Source: Acidobacteriota bacterium
GTDB taxonomy: Bacteria > Acidobacteriota > Thermoanaerobaculia > Multivoradales > SZUA-115
DNA length: 32,769 bases
Direction of reading: 5' to 3'
Assembly: GCA_024277255.1 (NCBI GenBank)
Contig: JAJRVQ010000152.1
Location: 1 to 32,769, forward strand
Part shown: positions 16,493-23,883 of the stretch, one piece after another
How positions within the stretch are numbered: position 1 is the first letter of the stretch
Layout of the letters: each line of letters starts with the position of its first letter
The notes under the pieces: generated by a model
Told to the model about the DNA's origin: nothing
What the model saw: only the letters and a program-made list of their open reading frames with translations
Databases searched by the model: none
Position numbers and translations under genes: made by a program

Positions 16493-17307
16493 TGGACCCG
16501 ATCGATGCCTTGATCAATGCCTTCCAAACCACCAGCCAGGGCTGGTTCGGCCCGGCGATCGACGCCGGCACCAGTCTCTTCCGCCGCTTGGCGGCCCTGG
16601 AGATCGTCGTCTTCGGCCTCGTGGTGGCTCTCAGATCGCGCCGAGTGGACGCCGCCGGAGTGATCCCCGAACTGGCCTGGAAGCTCTTCTTGATCGCCCT
16701 CTTCATGACCGGCTTGCTGCTCTTCCCGCTGTGGGTGCCGGTCATCATCCCCAGCTTCACCAGCGTGGCCGAATCGATGACCGGCCTCTCGACCCTCAAC
16801 CCGGTCATCGTGATCCAACAAGGAATCGCCCTGGCGGTGGTGGTGCTCGGCGCCTCGACCGCCAAGGGCTGGGTCTTCGGTGACCCGATCGGCATGCTGG
16901 TGGGCGGCTTCACCGCCTTTGGCATCTTGCTCTCCTTCATCGCCATGGCCGCGATCATGACCCGCACCCTGATCGAGGCGTGGATCGTGCTCGCCTCCGG
17001 CCCCTTCTTTCTCGGCTTCGCCCCGTTCCGGCTGACCGCGGCGCTGGCCGACAACTTCATCACCTACGCCGCCTACATCGGGATCAAGCTCTTCCTCTTG
17101 ATCCTCCTCTTCGCCACCGCTCACGGCGTGGTGATCCAGTGGATCAACCTGGTCTTCACCACTCCCGGATACAACTTCGAGCTGCACTTCGAGATGCTGG
17201 CCGGCGCCGTGATCCTGGCTATCGCGCTGTGGACCATCCCCAACCAGGTGGCCGAGCGGCTGACTCGCGGCTGGCAGCTCGGCTTGCGTCGAGGACTCGC
17301 GGAGTAG
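16492..17307 (+). CDS. trbL: TrbL/VirB6-type polytopic membrane protein
   Basis: The 271-residue, strongly hydrophobic protein has about six membrane helices (around 32-48, 61-85, 105-120, 138-158, 163-180, 195-220, with a further one near 240-255). VirB6/TrbL proteins form part of the inner-membrane translocation channel. The start ATG is in a TGATG overlap with the preceding gene and has GAGGAGG just upstream. Many TrbL proteins have a long hydrophilic C-terminal extension (total 450 or more residues); this one stops soon after the last helix (WTIPNQVAERLTRGWQLG), so it is a compact version. The stop codon and the next ATG are only 7 bp apart. Confidence 0.9.
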   Translation: MDPIDALINAFQTTSQGWFGPAIDAGTSLFRRLAALEIVVFGLVVALRSRRVDAAGVIPELAWKLFLIALFMTGLLLFPLWVPVIIPSFTSVAESMTGLSTLNPVIVIQQGIALAVVVLGASTAKGWVFGDPIGMLVGGFTAFGILLSFIAMAAIMTRTLIEAWIVLASGPFFLGFAPFRLTAALADNFITYAAYIGIKLFLLILLFATAHGVVIQWINLVFTTPGYNFELHFEMLAGAVILAIALWTIPNQVAERLTRGWQLGLRRGLAE

Positions 17308-17314
17308 AACGGCG

Positions 17315-17950
17315 ATGATCGAAGGCACCGACCTCTTCCTGCGCCTCTCGCGCTCCCTGCGCAACTGGCAATTGCTGAGCTTCTTGCTGGTGATTGGCAA
17401 CGTCGTGGTGGTCAGCGGCTTGACGCAGCTGGCGACCTCCACCCGCTACGTGCCCTACGTGGTCGAGCTGGACACGAGCGGTTCGGCGACCTACGCCGGA
17501 CCGATCGAGGCGCTCGACATGCCGGAGGAGCGGCTGATCGTCGCCCAACTGCGCGGCTTCATCTGGAACCTGCGCATGGTGGTCGACGACCCGATCGCGC
17601 AGCAGGAGTTCGTCGCCCGCGCCTACTCGCTGGCCGACGCTCCGGTGCGCCGCCAGCTGGATCGCTACTTTGCCGAGCCCGAGAACGACCCGCGCACCAT
17701 CGCTCCCCAGGCCAGCCGCGCCGCTGAGCGCATCACCATTCTGCGCCTGCCGGGGAGCGAGACGACCTATCAAGTGCGCTGGAGAGAGCGCTACCACGGG
17801 CGCTCCCAGCTCGCCGTGACGCGCGAGCGCAGCTTCGAGGGGCTGGTCACCGTCGAGCGGGTCGACTCCCTGTCGCGCGAAGCGCTGGCCAACAACCCGC
17901 TCGGACTCCTGGTGACCGAGCTGACCTGGATCGAAACCACCGAGGAATAG
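17315..17950 (+). CDS. trbF: TrbF/VirB8-type protein
   Basis: The 211-residue bitopic protein has a short cytoplasmic N-terminus, one transmembrane helix (about 20-38, FLLVIGNVVVVSGLTQL) and a periplasmic VirB8/TrbF domain (YVPYVVELDTSGSATYAG through LTWIETTEE). VirB8 proteins are dimeric assembly factors of the inner-membrane complex. The motif YVVELD and the region QVRWRERYHGRSQ match the family pattern. It is 7 bp after trbL and 19 bp before trbG. Confidence 0.92.
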   Translation: MIEGTDLFLRLSRSLRNWQLLSFLLVIGNVVVVSGLTQLATSTRYVPYVVELDTSGSATYAGPIEALDMPEERLIVAQLRGFIWNLRMVVDDPIAQQEFVARAYSLADAPVRRQLDRYFAEPENDPRTIAPQASRAAERITILRLPGSETTYQVRWRERYHGRSQLAVTRERSFEGLVTVERVDSLSREALANNPLGLLVTELTWIETTEE

Positions 17951-17969
17951 CAAGAGAGGACCCACCGCC

Positions 17970-18815
17970 ATGACATTTCCCCGCCTACTCACCCTTGTTG
18001 CCCTGTGTTGCGCCCTGGCTCTGCCCTCAGCCGCCGCCACCCATCCTCCCCGCTCGCTGACGCGGCTGGTCAACTACGGCGAACCGGTAGTGCTCGATAC
18101 CGCCATCCTGCGCACCACAACCCTGATCCTCAACGCCGATGAGTCCTTGCTCTCAATCGCCGAGCCCGACGCCGAGCGCTGGCAGATCGGCTGGGCGCAG
18201 TACGGACCCGAATCGGCTCCCATCCCCGTGGTGACGGTGACTCCGACCGACTGCGGCCTGACCACCAACATCGCGGTGCTGACCACGAAGAGGATCTACC
18301 CGGTCCTGCTGCGTTCGCGGAGCTGCGATCGGGCCGCCAACAACTTCGATCCTCAACTGCCCTTTGACGCCCTGGTGCGCTATCGCTACCCGGCCGAGCC
18401 GCTGATCACCCAGATCGACCCGCCTCGCTCCAAGACAAGCGCGCCCCCCGCGATCCCCATCGCGGCCCCTCTGGAGCAACTGGTCGACAACGCCTCCCAC
18501 TTCCGGTGGCGAGCCAAGCGGCGCTACCGAGAGCCGTTGCCGGTCTTGATCACCGACGACGGCCACAAGACCTTCATCTCGTTCCGCCGAGGTGCTTTCC
18601 GAGGCCATGACCTACCGCTCTTGTTCCTGCTGCGCCCAGACGACAAGCGCGAGTTGGTCAGCTACCAGGTGGAAGGCTCGACCTTCGTCGTGCCCCGGAT
18701 CTTCCGCAAGGCCATCCTGGTGCAAGGATCTAAGAGGCCCAAGAAACAGCCACACCTGCTCATCACCCGCGTCGCCACCGGCCAAGAGCCCACGGCCAGG
18801 GAGGTGCCACGGTGA
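17970..18815 (+). CDS. trbG: TrbG/VirB9-type outer-membrane complex protein
   Basis: The protein of 281 residues has a signal peptide (about 1-22, LVALCCALALPSAAA). A VirB9 N-terminal beta domain covers about 40-150 (LTRLVNYGEPVVLDTA, YPVLLRSRSC), and a C-terminal domain containing HFRWRAKRRYREPLPVLITD and LPLLFLLRPDDKRELVSYQV follows. VirB9/TrbG forms the outer-membrane core ring with VirB7 and VirB10. No separate VirB7-like lipoprotein (TrbH) is visible. The stop overlaps the GTG of trbI by 4 bp, as expected for interacting partners. Confidence 0.92.
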   Translation: MTFPRLLTLVALCCALALPSAAATHPPRSLTRLVNYGEPVVLDTAILRTTTLILNADESLLSIAEPDAERWQIGWAQYGPESAPIPVVTVTPTDCGLTTNIAVLTTKRIYPVLLRSRSCDRAANNFDPQLPFDALVRYRYPAEPLITQIDPPRSKTSAPPAIPIAAPLEQLVDNASHFRWRAKRRYREPLPVLITDDGHKTFISFRRGAFRGHDLPLLFLLRPDDKRELVSYQVEGSTFVVPRIFRKAILVQGSKRPKKQPHLLITRVATGQEPTAREVPR

Positions 18816-20050
18816 GCACGGGCGAGCACCCTCGCGCTGAACCCGGAACAGCTGAAGTGGATGGGCCACCACGGCTCGACAGCGAGCTGAGCAGGGTCCA
18901 CAACCCACCGGTCACCGGCCCCCACTACCGCAACCTGCTGCTGGCCATCGCGCTGCTGGTAGTCGTCATTGGCGCCACGCTCTTGCTTGCGCCGTGGAAC
19001 TCCGCACCGCGCCAAGAGGCGCGCCAGGCTCCCGGCAGCCCGGATCGCACCTTCCTCGATCTTCCCCTGCGCGAGGCCGCCGAGCCCGAGACTCCGGCGG
19101 CCCCCTGGTGGGCGCAAGCGCCGGAGCCGGCGAGCGAGACCGAAGGCTGGTACGAACCACCGCCCGCCGCCGAGCCCGAGCCCGACCCCGATCCGCGCCA
19201 ACTCGCACTCGAGCGCGCCTTGCGTTCGGCCTCGCTCGAACAAGCTCAGACCCGCCAAGAGGCGGACAATACTGCGGCTGAATCTTCGATCCAGCCGCCC
19301 CGCTATCTCACTTCCGGCTATGCGTCGCTACTGCCGAGTTTGGTCGACTCCCCGCCAGACGCCGGCCAGCGCCGCGCCCCCCAAGCCGAAGTGAGCACAC
19401 CCGGAGCCGGGCTCTCTGACGTTTTCCCACGCACGCCGTCAGGGGTCCGCGCTCCGGGTCTTTTTGCCAACCCCACACTCAAGCCCCAGCCAGCGCCGCG
19501 CACCCTCGCCGCCGGCACCTTGATCCCGGTGCGGCTGGAAACCGCCATCAACTCAGACGCTCCCGGCCCGGTGCTGGCGCGGGTGCTGCGCGACGTACTC
19601 GACACCGCCACCGGCTCTCAGGTGTTGATCCCAGCCGGGGCGCAGCTCTTGGGTTCGGTCTCCAATCAGCTCGCCTACGGCGATGGCCGGGTGCTCGTCG
19701 CCTTCGACCAGCTGAGCTTCCCCGGAGCCTCCTACCGGCTGCCCGGCCTGGAGAGTCTTGAGACTTCGGGCGCGCGCGGCCTGAGTGGCCGGGTGGATCG
19801 CCATGTCCTGCCCTCGATCGGCCGAGCCGCCCTCCTGGCGGCGGTGGGGGCTGGCTTCCAGCTCTCACAGCCAGAGCGCACCGAGCGCACCGGTCTTTCG
19901 GCCGGCGAGGTGATCTCGGCCCAGCTGGGGCTGGAACTGGGCCGCGTCTCCCAAGAGCTGCTCTCCCAAGGGCTGCGCCGCCGGCCCACCGTGCGCATCC
20001 GCGCCGGTGAACGCTTCTACGTCTTCCTACCCACCGACCTGACCCTGTGA
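18812..20050 (+). CDS. trbI: TrbI/VirB10-type core complex protein
   Basis: The 412-residue protein spans the envelope: a cytoplasmic N-terminus (about 1-33), one inner-membrane helix (about 36-56, NLLLAIALLVVVIGATLLLA), a Pro/Glu/Ala-rich periplasmic linker (about 60-215) and the conserved TrbI/VirB10 domain (GTLIPVRLETAINSDAPGPV, SQVLIPAGAQLLG, GRVLVAFDQLSFPG, and a C-terminal FYVFLPTDLTL). VirB10 proteins bridge inner and outer membranes and gate the channel. It starts with GTG in a GTGA overlap with trbG. Only 23 bp separate its stop from the ParB-like gene, which continues the same operon. Confidence 0.94.
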   Translation: MSTGEHPRAEPGTAEVDGPPRLDSELSRVHNPPVTGPHYRNLLLAIALLVVVIGATLLLAPWNSAPRQEARQAPGSPDRTFLDLPLREAAEPETPAAPWWAQAPEPASETEGWYEPPPAAEPEPDPDPRQLALERALRSASLEQAQTRQEADNTAAESSIQPPRYLTSGYASLLPSLVDSPPDAGQRRAPQAEVSTPGAGLSDVFPRTPSGVRAPGLFANPTLKPQPAPRTLAAGTLIPVRLETAINSDAPGPVLARVLRDVLDTATGSQVLIPAGAQLLGSVSNQLAYGDGRVLVAFDQLSFPGASYRLPGLESLETSGARGLSGRVDRHVLPSIGRAALLAAVGAGFQLSQPERTERTGLSAGEVISAQLGLELGRVSQELLSQGLRRRPTVRIRAGERFYVFLPTDLTL

Positions 20051-20073
20051 GCGCAGACAAGGAGGAGAGTCCC

Positions 20074-21036
20074 ATGCCAGCCGTTCGCCGCAAGAGTAGC
20101 CACGAAGCCACGGTGGCCAATGTCACCTTGGTGCCCCTCGATGAGATCGAGGAGGACCCGAACCAGCCGCGCAAGCGCTTCCCGCGCGACGCTCTGGAAG
20201 AGCTGGCCGCCAACATCGAGGACACCGCTAACGGCTCCGCGACGCCTTGGGTCGACGGTCTACTCCATCCGGTCGTCGCCTACCCGAGCCCAGCCTTCAG
20301 CGAAGAGAGCGCCGGCTGCCGCTTGCGGCTCTTGGTCGGTGCCCGAAGGCTGCGCGCCTACCGCCATCGAGGCTGGCCCGCGATCCCGCTACGCGAAGTG
20401 ACCAGCCCCGGCAACGTCGCCCGCACGATCATGACGCAGATCAACGAGAACGCCGGCCGGGAGGCGACGACTCTCCACGAAGACGCCCGCGCCGTCGCCG
20501 ACGCCTACGCCGCCTGGCGGGCGGAAAACCCCAACGGAAAACAGCAAGAGTTCGCCACCGCCTTCGGCCGATCGAAGTTCTGGATCTCGCGCCACCTGCG
20601 GGTGGCCACCGCCACCGGCATCGCCTTGCAAGCGCTCGAAGAGGGCCACCTCAACCACACCGAAGCCTACCGCCTCTTCGTGCAGCTGGCGGTCGGCGAG
20701 CAGAGCAAGCTGCTGCGCAGCGCTCGCAAAGGGCAAAGCCCGATCAGCGCCGGCCGGGTTAAGGCGGTCGCGCGTCGCCTGGAGAAGGAGGCGCGAGAAC
20801 CAGCCGAGCCTCCGACAGAACACTCGGAAGCGGCAACGCAACCCAGGACGACCCCCAGCGCTGAAGAACGCAAGACGAAGAGCGAATCAGGCAAGCCCTC
20901 GCCACCTCGCGAGCTGCTGCGTTTGACCCTGAGCCGTGACGATCTGCAACAAGTCCTGCAAGCCCTCGAAGCCATCAACCTGGAGGAGAACGGCAAGCTG
21001 CTCAAGGCCCTAAGAGCCGCGCTCAACTCCGCCTAA
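20074..21036 (+). CDS. ParB/RepB/Spo0J-family DNA-binding protein
   Basis: The protein of 320 residues has a ParB/Srx-type nuclease-fold domain near the N-terminus (TLVPLDEIEEDPNQPRKRF, then LRLLVGARRLRAYRHRGWP, the variant of the usual GERR box) and a helix-turn-helix region (QEFATAFGRSKFWISRHLRV). A charged linker and a helical C-terminus follow. ParB proteins bind centromere-like sites for plasmid partition and many are CTP-dependent; some plasmid members act as regulators instead. The start ATG at 20074 has an excellent AAGGAGGAG 6 nt upstream; the GTG at 20047, overlapping trbI, was not chosen. No parA ATPase gene is adjacent, so partition may rely on a distant ParA or the protein may regulate the trb operon. 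Confidence 0.88.
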   Translation: MPAVRRKSSHEATVANVTLVPLDEIEEDPNQPRKRFPRDALEELAANIEDTANGSATPWVDGLLHPVVAYPSPAFSEESAGCRLRLLVGARRLRAYRHRGWPAIPLREVTSPGNVARTIMTQINENAGREATTLHEDARAVADAYAAWRAENPNGKQQEFATAFGRSKFWISRHLRVATATGIALQALEEGHLNHTEAYRLFVQLAVGEQSKLLRSARKGQSPISAGRVKAVARRLEKEAREPAEPPTEHSEAATQPRTTPSAEERKTKSESGKPSPPRELLRLTLSRDDLQQVLQALEAINLEENGKLLKALRAALNSA

Positions 21037-21081
21037 ACCCAACCACAGCAATCATTTACGACGTTCTCTAAGGAGGGAGCC

Positions 21082-22938
21082 ATGAGGATTCGTGTACCCA
21101 AATTCTGGCGGCGAGCCGCCGCGACCACCCTACTTCTAGCCTCTTCGGCGCTGCCGGCACTGGCTCAAATCTCGATCACCAAGAGCGACGGTGACGATGG
21201 AGACTTCGGCTACCTGGTGGGAGCCAACATCCTCTACACCTTGGCCGTCACCAACGGCTCGACCACGGCGAGCGGCCCGCTGCGGATCGAAGACGAAGTG
21301 CCTACTGGCGCCCGCTTCGATGCAACCTCCAGCACACCAGGCTGGAGCTGCACGCCGAGCCCGGACGCGGGCTCGACCTGCTCGCGACTCCTGCCCTCGC
21401 TGGCGGTGGACGAAACGGTTTCCGTGACCTTCGCGGCGACGGTGATCGAAGCCCTCGCCTCGATCCACAACACGGCCTGCCTCTTCGATGGAGCCGTCGT
21501 GCTGGATTGCGCCAGCGACTCCTCCAACGTCACCTCCGATGTCGTCCGTCCGCTGCTGCGGATGGAAAAGGACGGGCCGCTCAACCCGGTTTTGCCGGGC
21601 GAGTTGGTCGAATACACGCTACGGGTGGAAAACGTCAACCACACCAACTGTACGCCGTCGCTCCATCCGCAGCTGACCGAGACGGTGCCGGCCGGCACCC
21701 GCTTCGACCAAGAAGCCTCCGGGCCAGGCTGGAGCTGCACACCCGACTTCAACGCGGGCTCCACCTGCCGAGCAAGCTTGGCGCCGGCGCTAGGCTGCGG
21801 TGAGACACAGACCCGCACCTTCGCGGTGCGTCTCGTGGACCCGATTCCCGCCAGCCTCGAAACCCTGGTCAACATCGGCTGCGTCGCCGACGACGCCGGC
21901 CCGGCCGGCCTCTTCGACGACTGCAGTGCCAGCGAAACCGTCTCGATCGACGCGGCCCCCGAGCTGGAGGTCATCAAATCTCCCGGCCCCGGCTCCAACC
22001 CAGCACCCGGCGGCGCGCTGGTGTGGGCGATCGACTACGGCAACTCGGGCAACCAAGGGGCTGCCGGCGTCACCCTGAGCGACACCGTTCCCGCTTTCAC
22101 CACCTTCAACCCACTCCTCTCCTCGCCCGGTTGGGATTGCCCCGCAGCCACCGCGGGAAGCCTCTGCACCCTGGATCTGGCCACCGTGGCGGCCGGAGCC
22201 TCCGGCAGCGTGCAGTTTGCCGTGGTCCTCGATGATCCGATCCCGGCGGGAGTGCAAACCGTCGAGAACTGTGTCGACATCAGCTCTCCAGCCCCACCGG
22301 TCTTCGCCCCCCTCGAAGCCACCAGCTGCTCCTCCTTCATTCTTCCCGGCCCTGGTCCGGACCCCCAGATGGTGGTGTTCAAGGAAGACATCCTGATCCT
22401 CGATCTCAACGGCGATGGCATCGCCAATCCCGGCGAGTCGCTGACCTACGTGGTGAGCATCGAGAACCGTGGCGCGGGCGAGGCGGTCGGAGTCTCCTAC
22501 CGCAGCGAAGCCGACGCCCGGACCCAGCTCTCGGTGGGCACCGTCACCACCACCCAAGGCACTGTGCTCACCGGCAACGGCCCCGGCGACACCTCGCCGA
22601 AGGTCCTCCTGGGAACCATCCCGCCGGGCGAGGTCGCCGTCGTCACCTTCGATGTGCAAATCGCCGACCCCTTCCCCTTCTTCAGCGAGGGCGAAGTGGC
22701 CTGCCAGGGCCGTCTTGTCGGCGCCAACTTCCCCCAACTCCTCTCCGACGACCCCGACACCCCGGAACCCGACGACCCGACCCGAACGCCGGTCGAGATC
22801 GGCACCACACCGGGCGGAGTCCATGAGATCCCGACCCTCGGCATGTTGAGCCTCGGGATCTTAGGGATGGTGTTGATGATCGCCGGAGCCTGGAAGCTGC
22901 GGGAGCACCCCGAGAGCGCGGCCGACCGCCTGCGTTGA
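21082..22938 (+). CDS. Secreted DUF11-repeat surface protein with IPTL-CTERM sorting signal
   Basis: The 618-residue protein has a signal peptide (about 1-28, ending ALPALA before QISITK). About four DUF11-type Ig-like repeats follow, each with paired cysteines and recurrent PGWSCTP or PGWDCPA motifs (repeats near 30-150, 160-290, 293-410 and 425-560). A dockerin-like calcium loop LDLNGDGIANPGE begins the fourth repeat. The C-terminus has IPTLGMLSLGILGMVLM (about 583-599) followed by a basic tail, the IPTL-CTERM signal linked to exosortase-type surface sorting in Gram-negatives. An extracellular adhesive or structural role is likely. AAGGAGGGAG precedes the ATG. It sits between parB-like and repA genes, so it seems to be cargo or a mating/biofilm adhesin of the element. 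No exosortase is in the window. Confidence 0.9.
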   Translation: MRIRVPKFWRRAAATTLLLASSALPALAQISITKSDGDDGDFGYLVGANILYTLAVTNGSTTASGPLRIEDEVPTGARFDATSSTPGWSCTPSPDAGSTCSRLLPSLAVDETVSVTFAATVIEALASIHNTACLFDGAVVLDCASDSSNVTSDVVRPLLRMEKDGPLNPVLPGELVEYTLRVENVNHTNCTPSLHPQLTETVPAGTRFDQEASGPGWSCTPDFNAGSTCRASLAPALGCGETQTRTFAVRLVDPIPASLETLVNIGCVADDAGPAGLFDDCSASETVSIDAAPELEVIKSPGPGSNPAPGGALVWAIDYGNSGNQGAAGVTLSDTVPAFTTFNPLLSSPGWDCPAATAGSLCTLDLATVAAGASGSVQFAVVLDDPIPAGVQTVENCVDISSPAPPVFAPLEATSCSSFILPGPGPDPQMVVFKEDILILDLNGDGIANPGESLTYVVSIENRGAGEAVGVSYRSEADARTQLSVGTVTTTQGTVLTGNGPGDTSPKVLLGTIPPGEVAVVTFDVQIADPFPFFSEGEVACQGRLVGANFPQLLSDDPDTPEPDDPTRTPVEIGTTPGGVHEIPTLGMLSLGILGMVLMIAGAWKLREHPESAADRLR

Positions 22939-22947
22939 GTCCCGCGA

Positions 22948-22979
22948 GTGGGTCCGCCGTGAGCCAGCGGCGGACCCAC
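22948..22979 (+). terminator. Strong hairpin after the DUF11 gene
   Basis: GTGGGTCCGCCG (22948-22959) and CGGCGGACCCAC (22968-22979) form a perfect 12-bp stem with an 8-nt loop, 9 nt after the stop codon. No T-run follows, so it may be an mRNA-stabilising or Rho-assisted terminator. It also argues that repA starts downstream of it. Confidence 0.6.
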
Positions 22980-23009
22980 CCGACCCACCCAGCTTTCGGG
23001 GGAGACGGC

Positions 23010-23855
23010 GTGGCGCCACCACCCAACAGAACACCTGCACCAGGATCGCTGACGGAGCGCATCCTCCTGCTACCCAAGCCGCTCGTCCTGACCGGTCTGC
23101 CCTACAAGTGCGACCCGACCGTGCGCCAAGTCACCCGCCGCGCCCGCCTGGGCCGAGAACGGTGGATCACCGTCACCTACCTCGCCACCCACCCGGACTT
23201 CTCCCTCCCCTTCGGCGCCGACCGCGCCCTACTCGCCTGGATCACCACCCAAGCCTTCGCCACCGGCCAAGTCCACTTCAGCGCCATCGCCGACTACTTC
23301 CGAGCCTTCGGCCTCGACACCGGCGGCCGCGCCTACACGATCTTCCGCCAACGCTACCAACGCATCGCCAACCTCGCCATCCGCATCGAACAACTCGACC
23401 CCGACCAACGCACCACCCAACGCCTCTTCGTCATCCCAACCTCGCAAGAACCGCTCGAACTCCTCACCGGCTCCACCCGCAACCTCGAACGCAAGCTGCT
23501 CAGATACCACCGCTACGGCTTCACCCTAGACAACAACCTGTGGAGATACCTGCGCGAGAATCCCGTCCCCGCGCCACTGGCCGTCCTCCGCGCCTTCCAC
23601 AACTCACCCCGCGGCTGGGACCTCGCCCAACTCGTCCTCTATCGCAGCTTCGTAGCCAAACGGCCCACGGTGATCCCGTGGGATGCGCTGCTGGAGCAAC
23701 TCGGAGGCAAGAGGGGGCGGGATCCGTATCGGTTGAAGTATCAATTGCAGAGCGATTTGAAGAAGCTACGGGGCTTGCTGGCGGAGACTCCGGCGGAGTT
23801 TCTGGCGGGTGGGCGGGGGTTGCGGATTCTGCTTCGGAGGGGAGGGAGGCGGTAG
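23010..23855 (+). CDS. RepA-type plasmid replication initiator
   Basis: About 281 residues from the GTG at 23010, which has GGGGGAG 6 nt upstream. The TTG at 22935 gives a longer frame but lies before a 12-bp hairpin and reads Arg/Pro-rich, unconserved sequence. The core FSLPFGADRALLAWITTQAF and FRAFGLDTGGRAYTIFRQRY match the plasmid RepA_C family, in which a winged-helix initiator binds the plasmid origin. The last third (LYRSFVAKRPTVIPWDALLE) is helical and basic. Base composition changes sharply inside the gene: up to about 23,650 the coding strand is C-rich, afterwards G-rich. No iterons or AT-rich origin were found beside it; its downstream neighbour, 28 bp away, is the CRISPR array. The family assignment is by recalled motif, not by search. 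Confidence 0.8.
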   Translation: MAPPPNRTPAPGSLTERILLLPKPLVLTGLPYKCDPTVRQVTRRARLGRERWITVTYLATHPDFSLPFGADRALLAWITTQAFATGQVHFSAIADYFRAFGLDTGGRAYTIFRQRYQRIANLAIRIEQLDPDQRTTQRLFVIPTSQEPLELLTGSTRNLERKLLRYHRYGFTLDNNLWRYLRENPVPAPLAVLRAFHNSPRGWDLAQLVLYRSFVAKRPTVIPWDALLEQLGGKRGRDPYRLKYQLQSDLKKLRGLLAETPAEFLAGGRGLRILLRRGGRR

Positions 23856-23883
23856 GGGCGAGGGTCGGGTTGGCCGGTCCTGA

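Noticed and set aside
16330..17442. Long minus-strand frame of 370 residues across trbL
   Set aside because: It is the antisense shadow of trbL and neighbours; composition is low-complexity (Glu/Gly/His/Asp-rich) with no motif.
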